The notes below the pieces were generated by a model. It saw only the letters and a list, made by a program, of their open reading frames with translations, was not told the origin of the DNA and did no database searches. From Yoonia sp. (GTDB lineage: Bacteria; Pseudomonadota; Alphaproteobacteria; Rhodobacterales; Rhodobacteraceae), in assembly GCF_014859355.1 (NCBI RefSeq), contig NZ_JACUUJ010000006.1:27929-91928 (forward strand): a stretch of 64,000 bases of DNA, given 5' to 3'. Positions 1 through 9,121 of the stretch are shown piece after piece. The position numbers and the translations under genes were made by a program. How positions within the stretch are numbered: position 1 is the stretch's first letter; each line of letters starts with the position of its first letter.

Positions 1-11
1 GGAGACGAAAA

Positions 12-1004
12 ATGAAGACGATCCTAAAAACAACCTGCGCTCTGACGGCCTTGGGTTTGGCCGTGACCTCGGGTGCGGCAAGCGCCCAGACAACATTGCG
101 CCTGTCCACCTATGTGAACGAATCCGACATCCGCTATCAGGGCTTTGAATATTTTGCGGAACGAGTCGCCGAAAAAACAAACGGCAGCGTCAAGGTGGAA
201 ATCTTCCCGTCAAGCACGCTGCACGGCTGGTCCGAAGGCGTGGATTCGGTGCAGGGCGGCGTCTCTGACATCAGCTGGATCAACGCAGACAACCGCCTGC
301 CCTGCTATGCGGTGACATCGCTTTACCCCGCCGAGGTAAACCTTGAAAATCAGGTAGCCATGGATGCAGCCTATGCCGAACTGATCCGCGAAGAGGCGGC
401 GAATGTGAACCTCGTGCCTTTGATCAACTCAAACTATTCCTACGATCAGGAATGGTGGTTCGAAGAACCGATTGATGACATCGGAAACCTCAATGGCAAA
501 CTTGTCCGGTCTATCGGGCCGCTGGTCAGCACGATGATCGAAACTTGGGGCGGTGAACCGGTATTCGTCGCCCCCAAGGAAGTGTTCCAATCCGCCGAAC
601 GTGGCGTGGTTGACGGCATCAACATGGGTGTGGCGACCTATAGTTCGTGGAAGCTGTGGACAGTCATGCCCTATATGGTCAACGCCAACCTGTTCTACGG
701 CAACATCCAATACATGATGAACAAGAACAAGTTCGATTCCCTGACGGCAGACGAACAGGCCGCGCTGACAGCCGCCGCAACAGAAACCGAAACATGGTTG
801 CAGCCGCGTTACGAAGGCTGGGTTGACCAGCAGGTGGGCAATGCCGTCATGCAGGGCGGCGGTTCGGCTGTGTCGATCGCGAAGAATCAGCGCGCCAGCC
901 TGATTGCCAGCGTCAAGGACAAATGGGATCCCACTGTCGATGCGGCCTGCGGTGCCGATCTTGCAGGCGACATTCGGGCCCTGCTGGCCAGTAACGCGCC
1001 ATAA
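12..1004 (+). CDS. dctP: TRAP transporter substrate-binding protein (DctP family)
   Basis: Periplasmic solute receptor that delivers a ligand, usually an organic acid, to a TRAP permease. The 330-residue product has a clear signal peptide (hydrophobic core after MKTILKTT, AxA cleavage near residue 25). It also has the family-typical opening TLRLSTYV and a KLVRSIG segment near residue 160 that carries the Arg which binds the substrate carboxylate in this family. The start is supported by GGAG seven bases upstream. The small and large permease genes follow directly, so this is a complete tripartite system. The ligand cannot be told from sequence. Confidence 0.9.
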   Translation: MKTILKTTCALTALGLAVTSGAASAQTTLRLSTYVNESDIRYQGFEYFAERVAEKTNGSVKVEIFPSSTLHGWSEGVDSVQGGVSDISWINADNRLPCYAVTSLYPAEVNLENQVAMDAAYAELIREEAANVNLVPLINSNYSYDQEWWFEEPIDDIGNLNGKLVRSIGPLVSTMIETWGGEPVFVAPKEVFQSAERGVVDGINMGVATYSSWKLWTVMPYMVNANLFYGNIQYMMNKNKFDSLTADEQAALTAAATETETWLQPRYEGWVDQQVGNAVMQGGGSAVSIAKNQRASLIASVKDKWDPTVDAACGADLAGDIRALLASNAP

Positions 1005-1085
1005 TCTTGGCGTGACCATGGTGCGGCGGTCGGCATGCGATGTGCGGACCGCCTGCCTTTTGACATGACAGAACAGGGCTTTGGC

Positions 1086-1583
1086 ATGGACCAGAAACTT
1101 GACCGATTGATCGGTGCCTTCGAACGTATCGTCGTTTGGGTCGCCGGGGTAGGCGGCGTTATCGTCCTGATCCAGATGGTCTGGATCACCTATGGTGTCT
1201 TTATGCGCTACGGGATCGGAAAACCCGACCGGATGGTGACCGAGGCGACCGCCCTTTTGCTGTTTCCGGTGGCTTTTGCCGGTCTCGCCTATGCGATGCG
1301 CGAAGACGCCTATCCCAAGGTCACGATGCTGACCGACAGGTTCGGGCCCGCCGCCCGAAAGGTTTTCGATGTGATCAACCATGTGTTGATGCTGGGGGTC
1401 GGGCTCTTTCTTTCCTACGCCGGAATCAGTGCCACAATCCGGGCTTTCAACTCCGGCGTTGCCTCGGAAATCCTGCATTGGCCGCGCTATTTTTTTTGGG
1501 CACCGGGCGCCTGCGCACTGAGCCTGTTTTCCCTTTATGCCGCGCTGCGGCTCGTTCGGTTGGTCCGAACACCGGCCATCTAA
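1086..1583 (+). CDS. dctQ: TRAP transporter small permease (DctQ family)
   Basis: Four-helix membrane subunit that links the DctM channel in a TRAP transporter. The product of about 165 residues shows hydrophobic segments near residues 17-38, 52-70, 93-112 and 133-155, the normal DctQ layout. I chose the ATG at 1086 (MDQKLDRLIGAFE). ATGs at 1065 and 1035 are in frame and cannot be excluded, since no strong ribosome site decides between them. It sits between dctP and dctM and ends ten bases before the dctM start. Confidence 0.85.
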   Translation: MDQKLDRLIGAFERIVVWVAGVGGVIVLIQMVWITYGVFMRYGIGKPDRMVTEATALLLFPVAFAGLAYAMREDAYPKVTMLTDRFGPAARKVFDVINHVLMLGVGLFLSYAGISATIRAFNSGVASEILHWPRYFFWAPGACALSLFSLYAALRLVRLVRTPAI

Positions 1584-1593
1584 GGAGACCGCC

Positions 1594-2895
1594 ATGGAAT
1601 GGTATACTGTTGGTTTGGGTCTGCTTGGACTCTTGATGCTGTTTATCGTGATCGGGCTGCCGATCCCCTTTGCGCTTGCGGCCGCCTCGCTGCCGTTTTT
1701 GTGGGACATCCAAGGTTGGAACACCTCGATCGTCTCGACCGAGCTGAAGCTTTGGGGCGTGTGGATTGACTATATCCTGCTTGCTGTTCCCTTGTTCGTT
1801 TTCCTGGGTGAGTTGATAGGCAAGTCGAATATCGGCCCGAATCTCTTTCAATTCCTGCACCAGGGCGTGCGGATCAAGGGATCGGCGGCATATGGGTCGA
1901 TCGGGGCCAGCGCGGGCTTTGGGGCCGTTTGCGGGTCGTCGATGGTCGGGGCGCTGACAATCGGTGGCGTCGCCCTGCCGGAAATGCTGCGGCTTGGCTA
2001 TGGCAAACGCCTGTCCAGCGGGGTGCTTGCTGCGGGGGGAACGCTGTCTGTCCTGATCCCGCCCAGTCTGATCCTGCTGTTTTACGGGATCGTGACCGAC
2101 CAGAGCATCGGTGATCTGTTCATTGCGGGGGTGATCCCGGGGATTTTTCTGGTCACAAGCTTTGTCGTCGTCGTGCTGGTCTGGGGTATCCTGAAACCCG
2201 AAGATATCCCAAGCCGGGAAGAAGCAACCAAAATGCCCCTGCTGATGATCTTGAATACCGTCGGGCCGGTCCTTCTGATCGGTCTGGTGATTACCGTTGC
2301 CATCTACGCCGGGATCGCCACCCCGACAGAGGCAGCCGCCGTCGCGGCCTTGTTGACTGTCGTGCTGGCGTTTGGGGTCGGCGGCCTGACATGGCAGGGG
2401 TTTAAAGCGGCACTTTATTCCACCATGCGCACCATGGGTTATCTTGGGTTGCTATTGTCAGCCGGGGTTCTTTTCGGTTTCGTGCTGACCTATTATCGGG
2501 TGCCGCAGCAATTCACCGCATTATTCCTGTCGTTCGACTTGTCCCCGACAACGGTGCTGATGATCGTGCTGGTGTTCTACATCATCCTTGGCATGTTCCT
2601 TGAACCCGTTTCGATGACCTTCATTACCTTGCCGACGATCTATCCGCTGATGGATGCCGCGGGGTTCGATCTGATCTGGTTCGGGGTCGTCTATACAATC
2701 ACCATGGAAATCGCGGTGCTGACCCCACCGGTCGGGCTGAACCTTTATGTCATTCAGGCGATCAGTCGCGATCAGGTCACCATTGGCGACGTGATCATGG
2801 GGTGCCTGCCGTTCATCGCGATGATGGTGCTGCTGATCGCAGTGCTGATTGCCATGCCGGATCTGGCGCTCTGGCTACCGGAGCAGATGCGGTGA
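1594..2895 (+). CDS. dctM: TRAP transporter large permease (DctM family)
   Basis: Membrane channel subunit of the TRAP transporter, using an ion gradient to import the ligand delivered by DctP. The product has 433 residues and about 12 hydrophobic segments. Family-typical motifs include GASAGFGAVCGSSMVG near residue 108 and PTEAAAVAALLT near residue 238. The start at 1594 has a strong TAAGGAGAC site that overlaps the dctQ stop. The stop overlaps the ATG of the next gene by one base (TGATG), so the hydrolase is translationally coupled to the transporter. Confidence 0.92.
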   Translation: MEWYTVGLGLLGLLMLFIVIGLPIPFALAAASLPFLWDIQGWNTSIVSTELKLWGVWIDYILLAVPLFVFLGELIGKSNIGPNLFQFLHQGVRIKGSAAYGSIGASAGFGAVCGSSMVGALTIGGVALPEMLRLGYGKRLSSGVLAAGGTLSVLIPPSLILLFYGIVTDQSIGDLFIAGVIPGIFLVTSFVVVVLVWGILKPEDIPSREEATKMPLLMILNTVGPVLLIGLVITVAIYAGIATPTEAAAVAALLTVVLAFGVGGLTWQGFKAALYSTMRTMGYLGLLLSAGVLFGFVLTYYRVPQQFTALFLSFDLSPTTVLMIVLVFYIILGMFLEPVSMTFITLPTIYPLMDAAGFDLIWFGVVYTITMEIAVLTPPVGLNLYVIQAISRDQVTIGDVIMGCLPFIAMMVLLIAVLIAMPDLALWLPEQMR

Positions 2896-3659
2896 TGTCT
2901 GCGACCTTGTTACCGCATCAACGCGCCGGGGCGGGTGTGCCGCTGGTGCTGGTTCATGGATATCTTGGCGGATCACAGCAGTGGGCGCAGGAAATCGCCC
3001 ATTTCAGCACCCGTTTCGACGTGATCGCGCCAGCGCTTCCAGGTTTTGCCGATGCAGCGGAATTGCATGCCAAAAACCGGATCAGTGACATGGCTGACGC
3101 TATCATCACATTGCTGGATGACCTCAAGCTGACCCGGTTTATCCTGATGGGTCATTCGATGGGCGGCATGGTCGCGCAGGAAATCGCCGCCAAGGTCGGG
3201 GACCGCGTGCTAGGTTTGATCCTTTATGGAACGGGCCCAATCGGATTGTTGCCCGACCGATTCGAACCCATCGAAGTTTCGCGACAGAGGCTCATCGCCG
3301 ATGGCGTGGAAAAGACATCCCGGCGCATCGCTGCGACCTGGTTTCGCGATGGAGAAGCGGCAACCGGATATGAACTGGTGGCTAAAATCGGATCTTCAAC
3401 CAGCCGTGAAGCCGCCCTTGCAGGTCTTGATGCCATGGCGCATTGGGATGGCCGCAGTGCGCTGCCGTTCCTCACGATGCCGACTCTCATCTTGTGGGGG
3501 GAATTGGATCGCACCTATCACTGGAGCCAGATCGAACTTCTTTGGCGGATGCTGCCCAATGCGCAGTTGGCCGTCATTCCGGGGGCGGCCCACGCAACCA
3601 ATCTGGAAAAGCCACACCTTTTCAACACGGTTCTCGAAGACTTTCTGAAAAACTTTTGA
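2895..3659 (+). CDS. alpha/beta hydrolase
   Basis: Soluble alpha/beta-hydrolase-fold enzyme of 254 residues. Visible elements are the HG oxyanion motif (LVLVHGYLGG, residues 17-26), the nucleophile elbow GHSMGG with Ser88, an acid in LILWGELDRT, and the catalytic His in PGAAHATNLEKP near the C-terminus. The start at 2895 overlaps the dctM stop, so it belongs to the TRAP operon. A reasonable inference is that it hydrolyses the imported compound or a derived ester or thioester. The real substrate is unknown. Enol-lactonase or 2-hydroxymuconate-type hydrolases are similar in size. Confidence 0.85.
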   Translation: MSATLLPHQRAGAGVPLVLVHGYLGGSQQWAQEIAHFSTRFDVIAPALPGFADAAELHAKNRISDMADAIITLLDDLKLTRFILMGHSMGGMVAQEIAAKVGDRVLGLILYGTGPIGLLPDRFEPIEVSRQRLIADGVEKTSRRIAATWFRDGEAATGYELVAKIGSSTSREAALAGLDAMAHWDGRSALPFLTMPTLILWGELDRTYHWSQIELLWRMLPNAQLAVIPGAAHATNLEKPHLFNTVLEDFLKNF

Positions 3660-4025
3660 AGTTACAAATCTTGCAAGTCCAGCACGCATATTTGCATGGA
3701 ACGCAGGCCTGACCCTCGGTCTCGACCTGAACGGGACAGACTTGCCGGGGCCAATCAGTCAGAACAGAGGCATCGGACAAGGCATGATCCAACAAGAAAT
3801 CATCAAATCGACAACCGAACCACCTTTTTAGGCCGCTGAAGATACAGGTTGATCGACCATCCATCGCGTTGGGCGCAAAACCTGGTGACGCCGGATCAGG
3901 CACCTCTTACGACGTATCAAACATCCCGGGGCGACTGCGGATCAGGTCACGCGAAAAGCCTTCACCGCGCCTGCGCACTAAATGCAACCGAAATCTCAAC
4001 TGCAACGGCGATGTTTGGCGACGCG
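3660..4025. other. intergenic region without recognisable gene
   Basis: This stretch of 366 bases lies between two convergent genes, the hydrolase and the glycosyltransferase. Short open frames exist on both strands, but none has a ribosome site or a recognisable protein pattern. I see no hairpin followed by a T-run. Confidence 0.5.
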
Positions 4026-5183
4026 CTAAAAGTTTCGCAAGAAGTCAGCTGCGTTCCAAATTTGTTTATGCGCTGCATCGCGGGCTTTTGGTGTCTGCGC
4101 CTGATAATCCTGAAAATTGTGCAGCACCTCCATGATCTTTGGGGCAAAGTCCGATGTCGTCACCGCGGCCGCAGCGTTGCCAAATCCTAAAAAGCTGCTC
4201 ATCCTGATACCCTGCGTGTGAACGATCGGCTTTCCGGCAAGCACGCCATCAATGATAATCCCCGATCCCCGCGCCGCATAAGCGTTCAGGTCATATGGCA
4301 CCAAAAGAAGATCAACCGCGTGCAACGCTGCGATAAACTGTTCAGGGGGCAGGGTTTTATCCAGCAAGATTATATTGATCCGCCGGTTGGCGCGCGAAAG
4401 AGACCACCCGCTCTTGCGCATTTCCCATTCGTAACGCAAACGTTTACGACCAGATCGCCCCCCTCGATGCTGCGCGACAAACTCAACCGTCACTGCCGGG
4501 TCACAATCGCGCAGTAAAACCTTAAGGTCCTGCAAAATAGCCGGAATTTTTTCCGCGCCTTTTTCCAGACGATAGCCGCCAAGATATCCAATTCTGAAAT
4601 GGTTCGTCTTGCGCGGCACAGCGGCTTCTTGCGGCGGGCTTTCCGGGTTGATGGAACAGGGTAACAAAAGCGTATTCAACGCCTTTAACCCGAAACGCGC
4701 GTTCAGCAGCTTCGCCAGCGATCCGGTTTCCGTGACAATTGTAATCGCGCCGCTTTGCACATGACGGTCAAGGTCCGCGCGTTCGGCGTCCGTAAGAGCA
4801 TCAATCGTTTGAAATATCAAAATACGCAGCGCAAACCGCGCTGTGCCGGGGTGTCTGTCAAGAAATCGCACACATAAACCAATGTCATTGTGCTGAACTG
4901 TCGGAAAGAGAATGGAAACTGGGACAGACGGCACACCAATGACCGTCTCTAATGCCGCAAGATCGTTTTCAAATGCTTGCGACGGATGTTTTCGATAATC
5001 GCGGCCGGTTGACAGCACACAGTGAACGTTCGGATTCTCCACCAAAGCCGGGTTGTCACTGCGCATCGTGATGATGCGCTTTGGACGGCCGCCCGCCAAT
5101 TGGTCAATTGCGCCAATGACAGTATGATGGTGCCCAACGGCCTCATCAATATGTCGCTCAACAATCGTCAGCACATCCGCCAT
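4026..5183 (-). CDS. glycosyltransferase, GT-B fold (group 1-like)
   Basis: Probable sugar transferase of about 385 residues if translation starts at MADVLTIVERHIDE. An in-frame ATG at 5330 would add 49 residues, which look unlike a coded N-terminus. The C-terminal half has the GT4-like pattern IGYLGGYRLEKGAEKIPAIL, then AVDLLLVPYD and RGSGIIIDGVLAGKPIVHT, the nucleotide-sugar binding loop where family members often carry E-x7-E (here Glu is not conserved). The N-terminal half resembles no domain I can name. The gene stands alone: its neighbours are the TRAP operon and a tRNA-Lys gene, with no other polysaccharide gene adjacent. Acceptor and sugar are unknown. Confidence 0.7.
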   Translation of the reverse strand: MADVLTIVERHIDEAVGHHHTVIGAIDQLAGGRPKRIITMRSDNPALVENPNVHCVLSTGRDYRKHPSQAFENDLAALETVIGVPSVPVSILFPTVQHNDIGLCVRFLDRHPGTARFALRILIFQTIDALTDAERADLDRHVQSGAITIVTETGSLAKLLNARFGLKALNTLLLPCSINPESPPQEAAVPRKTNHFRIGYLGGYRLEKGAEKIPAILQDLKVLLRDCDPAVTVEFVAQHRGGRSGRKRLRYEWEMRKSGWSLSRANRRINIILLDKTLPPEQFIAALHAVDLLLVPYDLNAYAARGSGIIIDGVLAGKPIVHTQGIRMSSFLGFGNAAAAVTTSDFAPKIMEVLHNFQDYQAQTPKARDAAHKQIWNAADFLRNF

Positions 5184-5354
5184 CTTACGAAATCGTCCTT
5201 TGCACGCCGTCGTCAATGTTTTTGCCTGAGCCACAGTTACAGACACCCACCTTACCAAGACAAGAGCGTAACAAGTCAGATAAGCGCCTTGCTTGCCCTG
5301 CAACGAACGCATCATCGCTGCGCGCAGCAAAACTAACCTGAATAAGTGAGGAAG

Positions 5355-5430
5355 TGGTGAGCCGTGCTGGGTTCGAACCAGCGACCTACTGATTAAAAGT
5401 CAGTTGCTCTACCAACTGAGCTAACGGCCC
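5355..5430 (-). tRNA. tRNA-Lys (anticodon TTT)
   Basis: A 76-base cloverleaf on the minus strand. The acceptor arm GGGCCGT pairs with ACGGCTC including one G-U pair. The D-arm is GCTCAGTTGGTAGAGC, the anticodon loop is CTTTTAA with TTT, the T-arm is GCTGGTTCGAACCAGC, and CCA is encoded. All parts are in the expected positions. Confidence 0.97.
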
Positions 5431-5525
5431 ACATGACGGGCTACTTAGAAAGACCAGAGCGGGCGGTCAACCCCCAAATGATGTCGCGACTGGATAAGTC
5501 GTATGCCATTGTCTATATCGCCGCT

Positions 5526-6341
5526 ATGACCACACGCGAATTGACATATTTACCTTTCATGAAGATGCATGGGTTGGGCAACGACTTTGTCGTGATTGAC
5601 GAACGGGGCATGGCGCCGCGCGTCGATGCCAGCCTTGCCGTCGCCATGGCCGACCGGCACAGAGGCGTGGGATTTGACCAGCTTGCCGTGCTGTCAGACA
5701 GCGCCGATTCGGATGTCTATCTGACGTTCTGGAACAGCGACGGGTCATTGTCAGCGGCCTGTGGAAATGCCACGCGCTGCATCGCCCGGTATCTGATGGA
5801 CCAGACCGGCCAGACAGACCTGGCCATTACAACAGATCGCGGCAGGCTATTTGCACGAGACGCTGGCGATGGGCTAACGGCGGTCAACATGGGGCAGCCG
5901 CAACTGGATTGGCAGGACATCCCCCTCGCGCAGCATGTTGACACATTGCATTTGCCTATCGCCGGTGACCCCGTCGCCACGGGCATGGGCAACCCGCACT
6001 GCACGTTTTTTGTCGATGATGCGGATGCCGTCAATCTGGCCACGCGTGGTGCGGCAACGGAACATCACCCCCTGTTTCCACAACGCACCAACGTGCAATT
6101 CGCCAGCCTGACCGGCCCTGACCGTTTGCGCATGCGCGTCTGGGAACGCGGGGCCGGGGTTACGCTGGCCTCTGGGTCGTCTTCCTGTGCCACGGCTGTT
6201 GCCGCCGCACGACGCGGGCTGACGCGGCGTAACGTGCGCATTGATCTGGATGGTGGCACGCTACACATCGCATGGCGCGATGATGGTGTGTGGATGACAG
6301 GACCGACGGCACATGTGTTTGACGGGCGATGGTGGATGTGA
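5526..6341 (+). CDS. dapF: diaminopimelate epimerase
   Basis: Converts LL- to meso-diaminopimelate for lysine and peptidoglycan synthesis in the cytosol. The 271-residue product has [14 protein letters not shown] at the start and the first catalytic site [18 protein letters not shown] with Cys79. The second site reads [18 protein letters not shown]: where most DapF enzymes have ACGxGAC with the second catalytic Cys, this protein has Ser216, and a Cys lies five residues later. I chose the ATG at 5526; an ATG at 5559 is also possible. The stop overlaps the mtaB start (TGATG). Confidence 0.92.
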   Translation: MTTRELTYLPFMKMHGLGNDFVVIDERGMAPRVDASLAVAMADRHRGVGFDQLAVLSDSADSDVYLTFWNSDGSLSAACGNATRCIARYLMDQTGQTDLAITTDRGRLFARDAGDGLTAVNMGQPQLDWQDIPLAQHVDTLHLPIAGDPVATGMGNPHCTFFVDDADAVNLATRGAATEHHPLFPQRTNVQFASLTGPDRLRMRVWERGAGVTLASGSSSCATAVAAARRGLTRRNVRIDLDGGTLHIAWRDDGVWMTGPTAHVFDGRWWM

Positions 6342-7600
6342 TGGATCGCAAGGCCCCCATCTTTTCCAACCACGGCTGCCGCTTGAACGCCTATGAAACA
6401 GAGGCGATGAAGGAACTGGCCCATGCGCACGGGGTGGATAACGCCGTAATCGTGAACACCTGCGCCGTCACAGCCGAGGCCGTGCGCAAGGCCCGCCAGG
6501 ATATCCGCAAGCTGCGGCGCGACAACCCAAATGCCAGGCTGATCGTCACCGGCTGTGCGGCGCAGACCGAACCCGACACTTTTGCCAATATGCCCGAGGT
6601 CGATGTGGTGCTGGGCAACACCGAGAAAATGAACCCGGCCACATGGGCGGGCATGACCCCCGACCTGATCGGACAAACCGAACCGGTGCAGGTCGATGAC
6701 ATCATGTCGGTGACCGAAACCGCCGGTCACCTGATCGACGGGTTCGGCACCCGCAGCCGCGCCTATGTGCAGGTGCAAAACGGGTGCGACCATCGTTGCA
6801 CGTTCTGCATCATTCCCTTTGGTCGGGGCAATTCACGGTCTGTCCCGGCGGGCGTTGTCGTGGACCAGATCAAGCGGCTGGTCGATACCGGCTATAACGA
6901 GGTCGTGCTGACCGGCGTTGACCTGACAAGCTGGGGCGCAGACCTGCCTTCTGCCCCGAAACTGGGCGATCTGGTGATGCGCATCCTGCGGCTGGTGCCA
7001 GACCTGCCGCGCCTGCGGATCAGTTCAATCGACAGTATCGAGGTCGATGACAACCTGATGGCAGCCATCGCCACCGAACCACGCCTGATGCCGCATCTGC
7101 ACCTGTCGCTGCAACATGGCGATGACATGATCCTGAAACGAATGAAGCGGCGACACCTGCGCGACGATGCGATCCAGTTCACGGAAACGGCCAGCAAACT
7201 GCGGCCCGACATGACCTATGGCGCGGATATTATTGCTGGCTTTCCAACGGAAACCGATGCGATGTTTGAAAACGCGCTGGCGCTTGTGGCCGATTGCAAC
7301 CTGACATGGCTACATGTGTTTCCCTATTCCCCCCGCCCCGGCACACCAGCCGCGCGGATGCCGCAAGTGAACGGCAAGCTGATCAAATCCCGCGCGGCAA
7401 AGTTACGCGCAGCAGGCGATACACAGGTCGCCCGCCACCTGTCGGCACAACTGGGCAAAATCCACAACATCCTGATGGAAAGCCCGCGCATGGGCCGCAC
7501 CGAACAATTCACCGAAGTCACATTCACCAGTGACCAACCCGAAAGCCGGATCGTGCGCGCCCGGATCACTGGGCAATCAGGCCAAACCCTGACCGCATAA
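6341..7600 (+). CDS. mtaB: tRNA (N6-threonylcarbamoyladenosine(37)-C2) methylthiotransferase
   Basis: Radical-SAM enzyme that adds a methylthio group to t6A37 in tRNAs reading ANN codons. The 419-residue product has the N-terminal cluster cysteines (GCRLNAYE Cys13, NTCAVT Cys41, TGCAAQ Cys72). The radical-SAM motif CDHRCTFC has Cys149, Cys153 and Cys156. A C-terminal TRAM-like stretch follows. The ATG at 6341 overlaps the dapF stop; an in-frame ATG at 6329 is an alternative. Coupling with dapF suggests one transcript. Confidence 0.9.
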   Translation: MDRKAPIFSNHGCRLNAYETEAMKELAHAHGVDNAVIVNTCAVTAEAVRKARQDIRKLRRDNPNARLIVTGCAAQTEPDTFANMPEVDVVLGNTEKMNPATWAGMTPDLIGQTEPVQVDDIMSVTETAGHLIDGFGTRSRAYVQVQNGCDHRCTFCIIPFGRGNSRSVPAGVVVDQIKRLVDTGYNEVVLTGVDLTSWGADLPSAPKLGDLVMRILRLVPDLPRLRISSIDSIEVDDNLMAAIATEPRLMPHLHLSLQHGDDMILKRMKRRHLRDDAIQFTETASKLRPDMTYGADIIAGFPTETDAMFENALALVADCNLTWLHVFPYSPRPGTPAARMPQVNGKLIKSRAAKLRAAGDTQVARHLSAQLGKIHNILMESPRMGRTEQFTEVTFTSDQPESRIVRARITGQSGQTLTA

Positions 7601-7624
7601 CGCGTCTTCCGCGCCTAAATATCA

Positions 7625-7637
7625 CCGCCGGAGGCGG
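7625..7637. repeat. short GC hairpin, possibly a degenerate intergenic repeat
   Basis: CCGCC-GGA-GGCGG forms a perfect five-pair hairpin just after mtaB. The 12-mer CCGCCGGAGGCG is also found in the repeat inside bchB (55366-55377). It may help end the dapF-mtaB transcript, but no T-run follows. Confidence 0.4.
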
Positions 7638-7680
7638 CACTTGATCTTGGCTCGGTCAACATCGCCTGACGGCAGGAGCA

Positions 7681-7694
7681 TTGACACAAATCAA
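7681..7694. promoter_or_regulatory. candidate FNR-type box
   Basis: TTGACACAAATCAA matches the FNR/FnrL consensus TTGAT-N4-ATCAA with one mismatch. It lies in the spacer 116 bases before the sugar-operon start codon. Oxygen-linked control of that operon would be an inference from this single site. Confidence 0.35.
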
Positions 7695-7809
7695 TGTTCA
7701 TTATCGCCCTTCGGATCAGAATACCATTTATCATGCTGGGACGCATCACCTGAAGGTCAGGGCCGACGGAGTGCCGGGGTGATTAACCGCTTCTCAAATG
7801 GAGAACCCG

Positions 7810-9039
7810 ATGCACAGATCCAAAAATTTTCTTGCCGCTATGCTCGTGAGCACCGCAATGGCGCATCCCGCGATAGCTGAAACGAATTTGAACGCGCTCT
7901 TCATGGCGCAAGCCGCCTATAGCGAGGCCGACGTGCGGGCGATGACCGATGCGTTCACCGCCGCGAACCCGGATATCAAGGTCAGTCTGGAGTTCGTTCC
8001 TTACGAGGGGCTGCATGACAAGACATTGCTCGCCCGCGGGTCGGGATCAGGCTATGATGTCGTGCTGTTCGACGTGATCTGGCCGGCAGAGTTCGCCGAA
8101 AACAATGTGCTTCTCGACGTGACCGACCGCATCACACAAGAGATGAAGGACGGTGTGCTGCCCGGTGCATGGACGACCGTCGAATATAACGCCAAGCGTT
8201 ACGGAATGCCGTGGATCCTTGACACCAAGTATCTTTTTTACAACATGGAAATTCTCGCGCAGGCCGGTATCGCGGCACCGCCGACAACTTGGGCTGAACT
8301 GTCAGAACAGGCCAAGGCGATCAAGGATCAGGGTATTCTCGACCATCCCATTGTCTGGAGCTGGGCGCAGGCCGAGGCGGCGATCTGCGACTATACCACC
8401 CTCGTCAGCGCCCATGGCGGCGCATTCATCGTCGACGGCGCGCCAGCCTTTCAGACGGGCGGTGGACTCGATGCACTGGAATACATGGTCGACAGCTACA
8501 ATTCGGGCCTGACGAACCCCAACTCGAAGGAATATCTGGAAGAGGACGTCCGGCGTGTCTTTCAGAACGGCGAGGCCGCCTTTGCGCTGAACTGGACGTA
8601 TATGTACAACCTTGCCAACGATCCGAATGAAAGCAGGGTCGTGGGTAAAATCGGCGTCGCGCCTGCCCCCGGGGTTGCGGGGAAAAGCGCCGTCTCGGCG
8701 GTCAATGGTTCGATGGGGCTTGGCATTACGGCGACCAGTCAGAACCCCGACGCGGCATGGAACTACATCACCTTCATGACGTCACAGCCAACGCAGAACG
8801 CCTATGCCCGTCTGAGCCTGCCGATCTGGGCCAGTTCCTATGATGACCCGGCCGTGACCGCCGGGCAGGAAGACATGATCGCGGCGGCGAAGGTTGGGCT
8901 TGCCGCGATGTATCCGCGGCCAACGACGGCGGGATATCAGGAAATGTCGGCGACGCTCCAGCAGGCGATCCAAGAGGCTTTGCTTGGCCAGGCAAGCCCG
9001 GCCGACGCGCTTGCCATGGCCGCGGAGGGCGGGCTTTGA
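7810..9039 (+). CDS. sugar ABC transporter substrate-binding protein (family 1 type)
   Basis: Periplasmic receptor of about 409 residues for a carbohydrate-type ABC importer. It has a signal peptide (MHRSKNFLAAMLVSTAMAH, cleavage after AIA). The body has the family pattern YEGLHDKTLLARGSGSGYDVVLFDVIWPAEF followed by WAELSEQAKAIKDQG, and late SQPTQNAYARLSLP. The ATG at 7810 is preceded by GGAGA with good spacing; the ATG at 7798 lacks one. It is the first gene of a six-gene coupled operon. Ligand unknown; the operon enzymes suggest a phosphorylatable sugar derivative. Confidence 0.9.
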   Translation: MHRSKNFLAAMLVSTAMAHPAIAETNLNALFMAQAAYSEADVRAMTDAFTAANPDIKVSLEFVPYEGLHDKTLLARGSGSGYDVVLFDVIWPAEFAENNVLLDVTDRITQEMKDGVLPGAWTTVEYNAKRYGMPWILDTKYLFYNMEILAQAGIAAPPTTWAELSEQAKAIKDQGILDHPIVWSWAQAEAAICDYTTLVSAHGGAFIVDGAPAFQTGGGLDALEYMVDSYNSGLTNPNSKEYLEEDVRRVFQNGEAAFALNWTYMYNLANDPNESRVVGKIGVAPAPGVAGKSAVSAVNGSMGLGITATSQNPDAAWNYITFMTSQPTQNAYARLSLPIWASSYDDPAVTAGQEDMIAAAKVGLAAMYPRPTTAGYQEMSATLQQAIQEALLGQASPADALAMAAEGGL

Positions 9040-9121
9040 GGCCAGCAGAAACGGCGGGTGGCGGCGTTGTTCGCCGCCATCTTCTCGACTGCGCGCACCT
9101 TTGGTCCGGAAGATTACGCCG

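Noticed and set aside
429..1724. Long open frame antisense to the TRAP transporter genes
   Set aside because: It is a mirror of high-GC codon usage, covers two good genes on the other strand, has no ribosome site, and its product resembles no family.
3260..3270. TTCGAACCC in the hydrolase gene as an attachment repeat of tRNA-Lys
   Set aside because: Only a few bases match the T-loop, and it lies inside a conserved gene.
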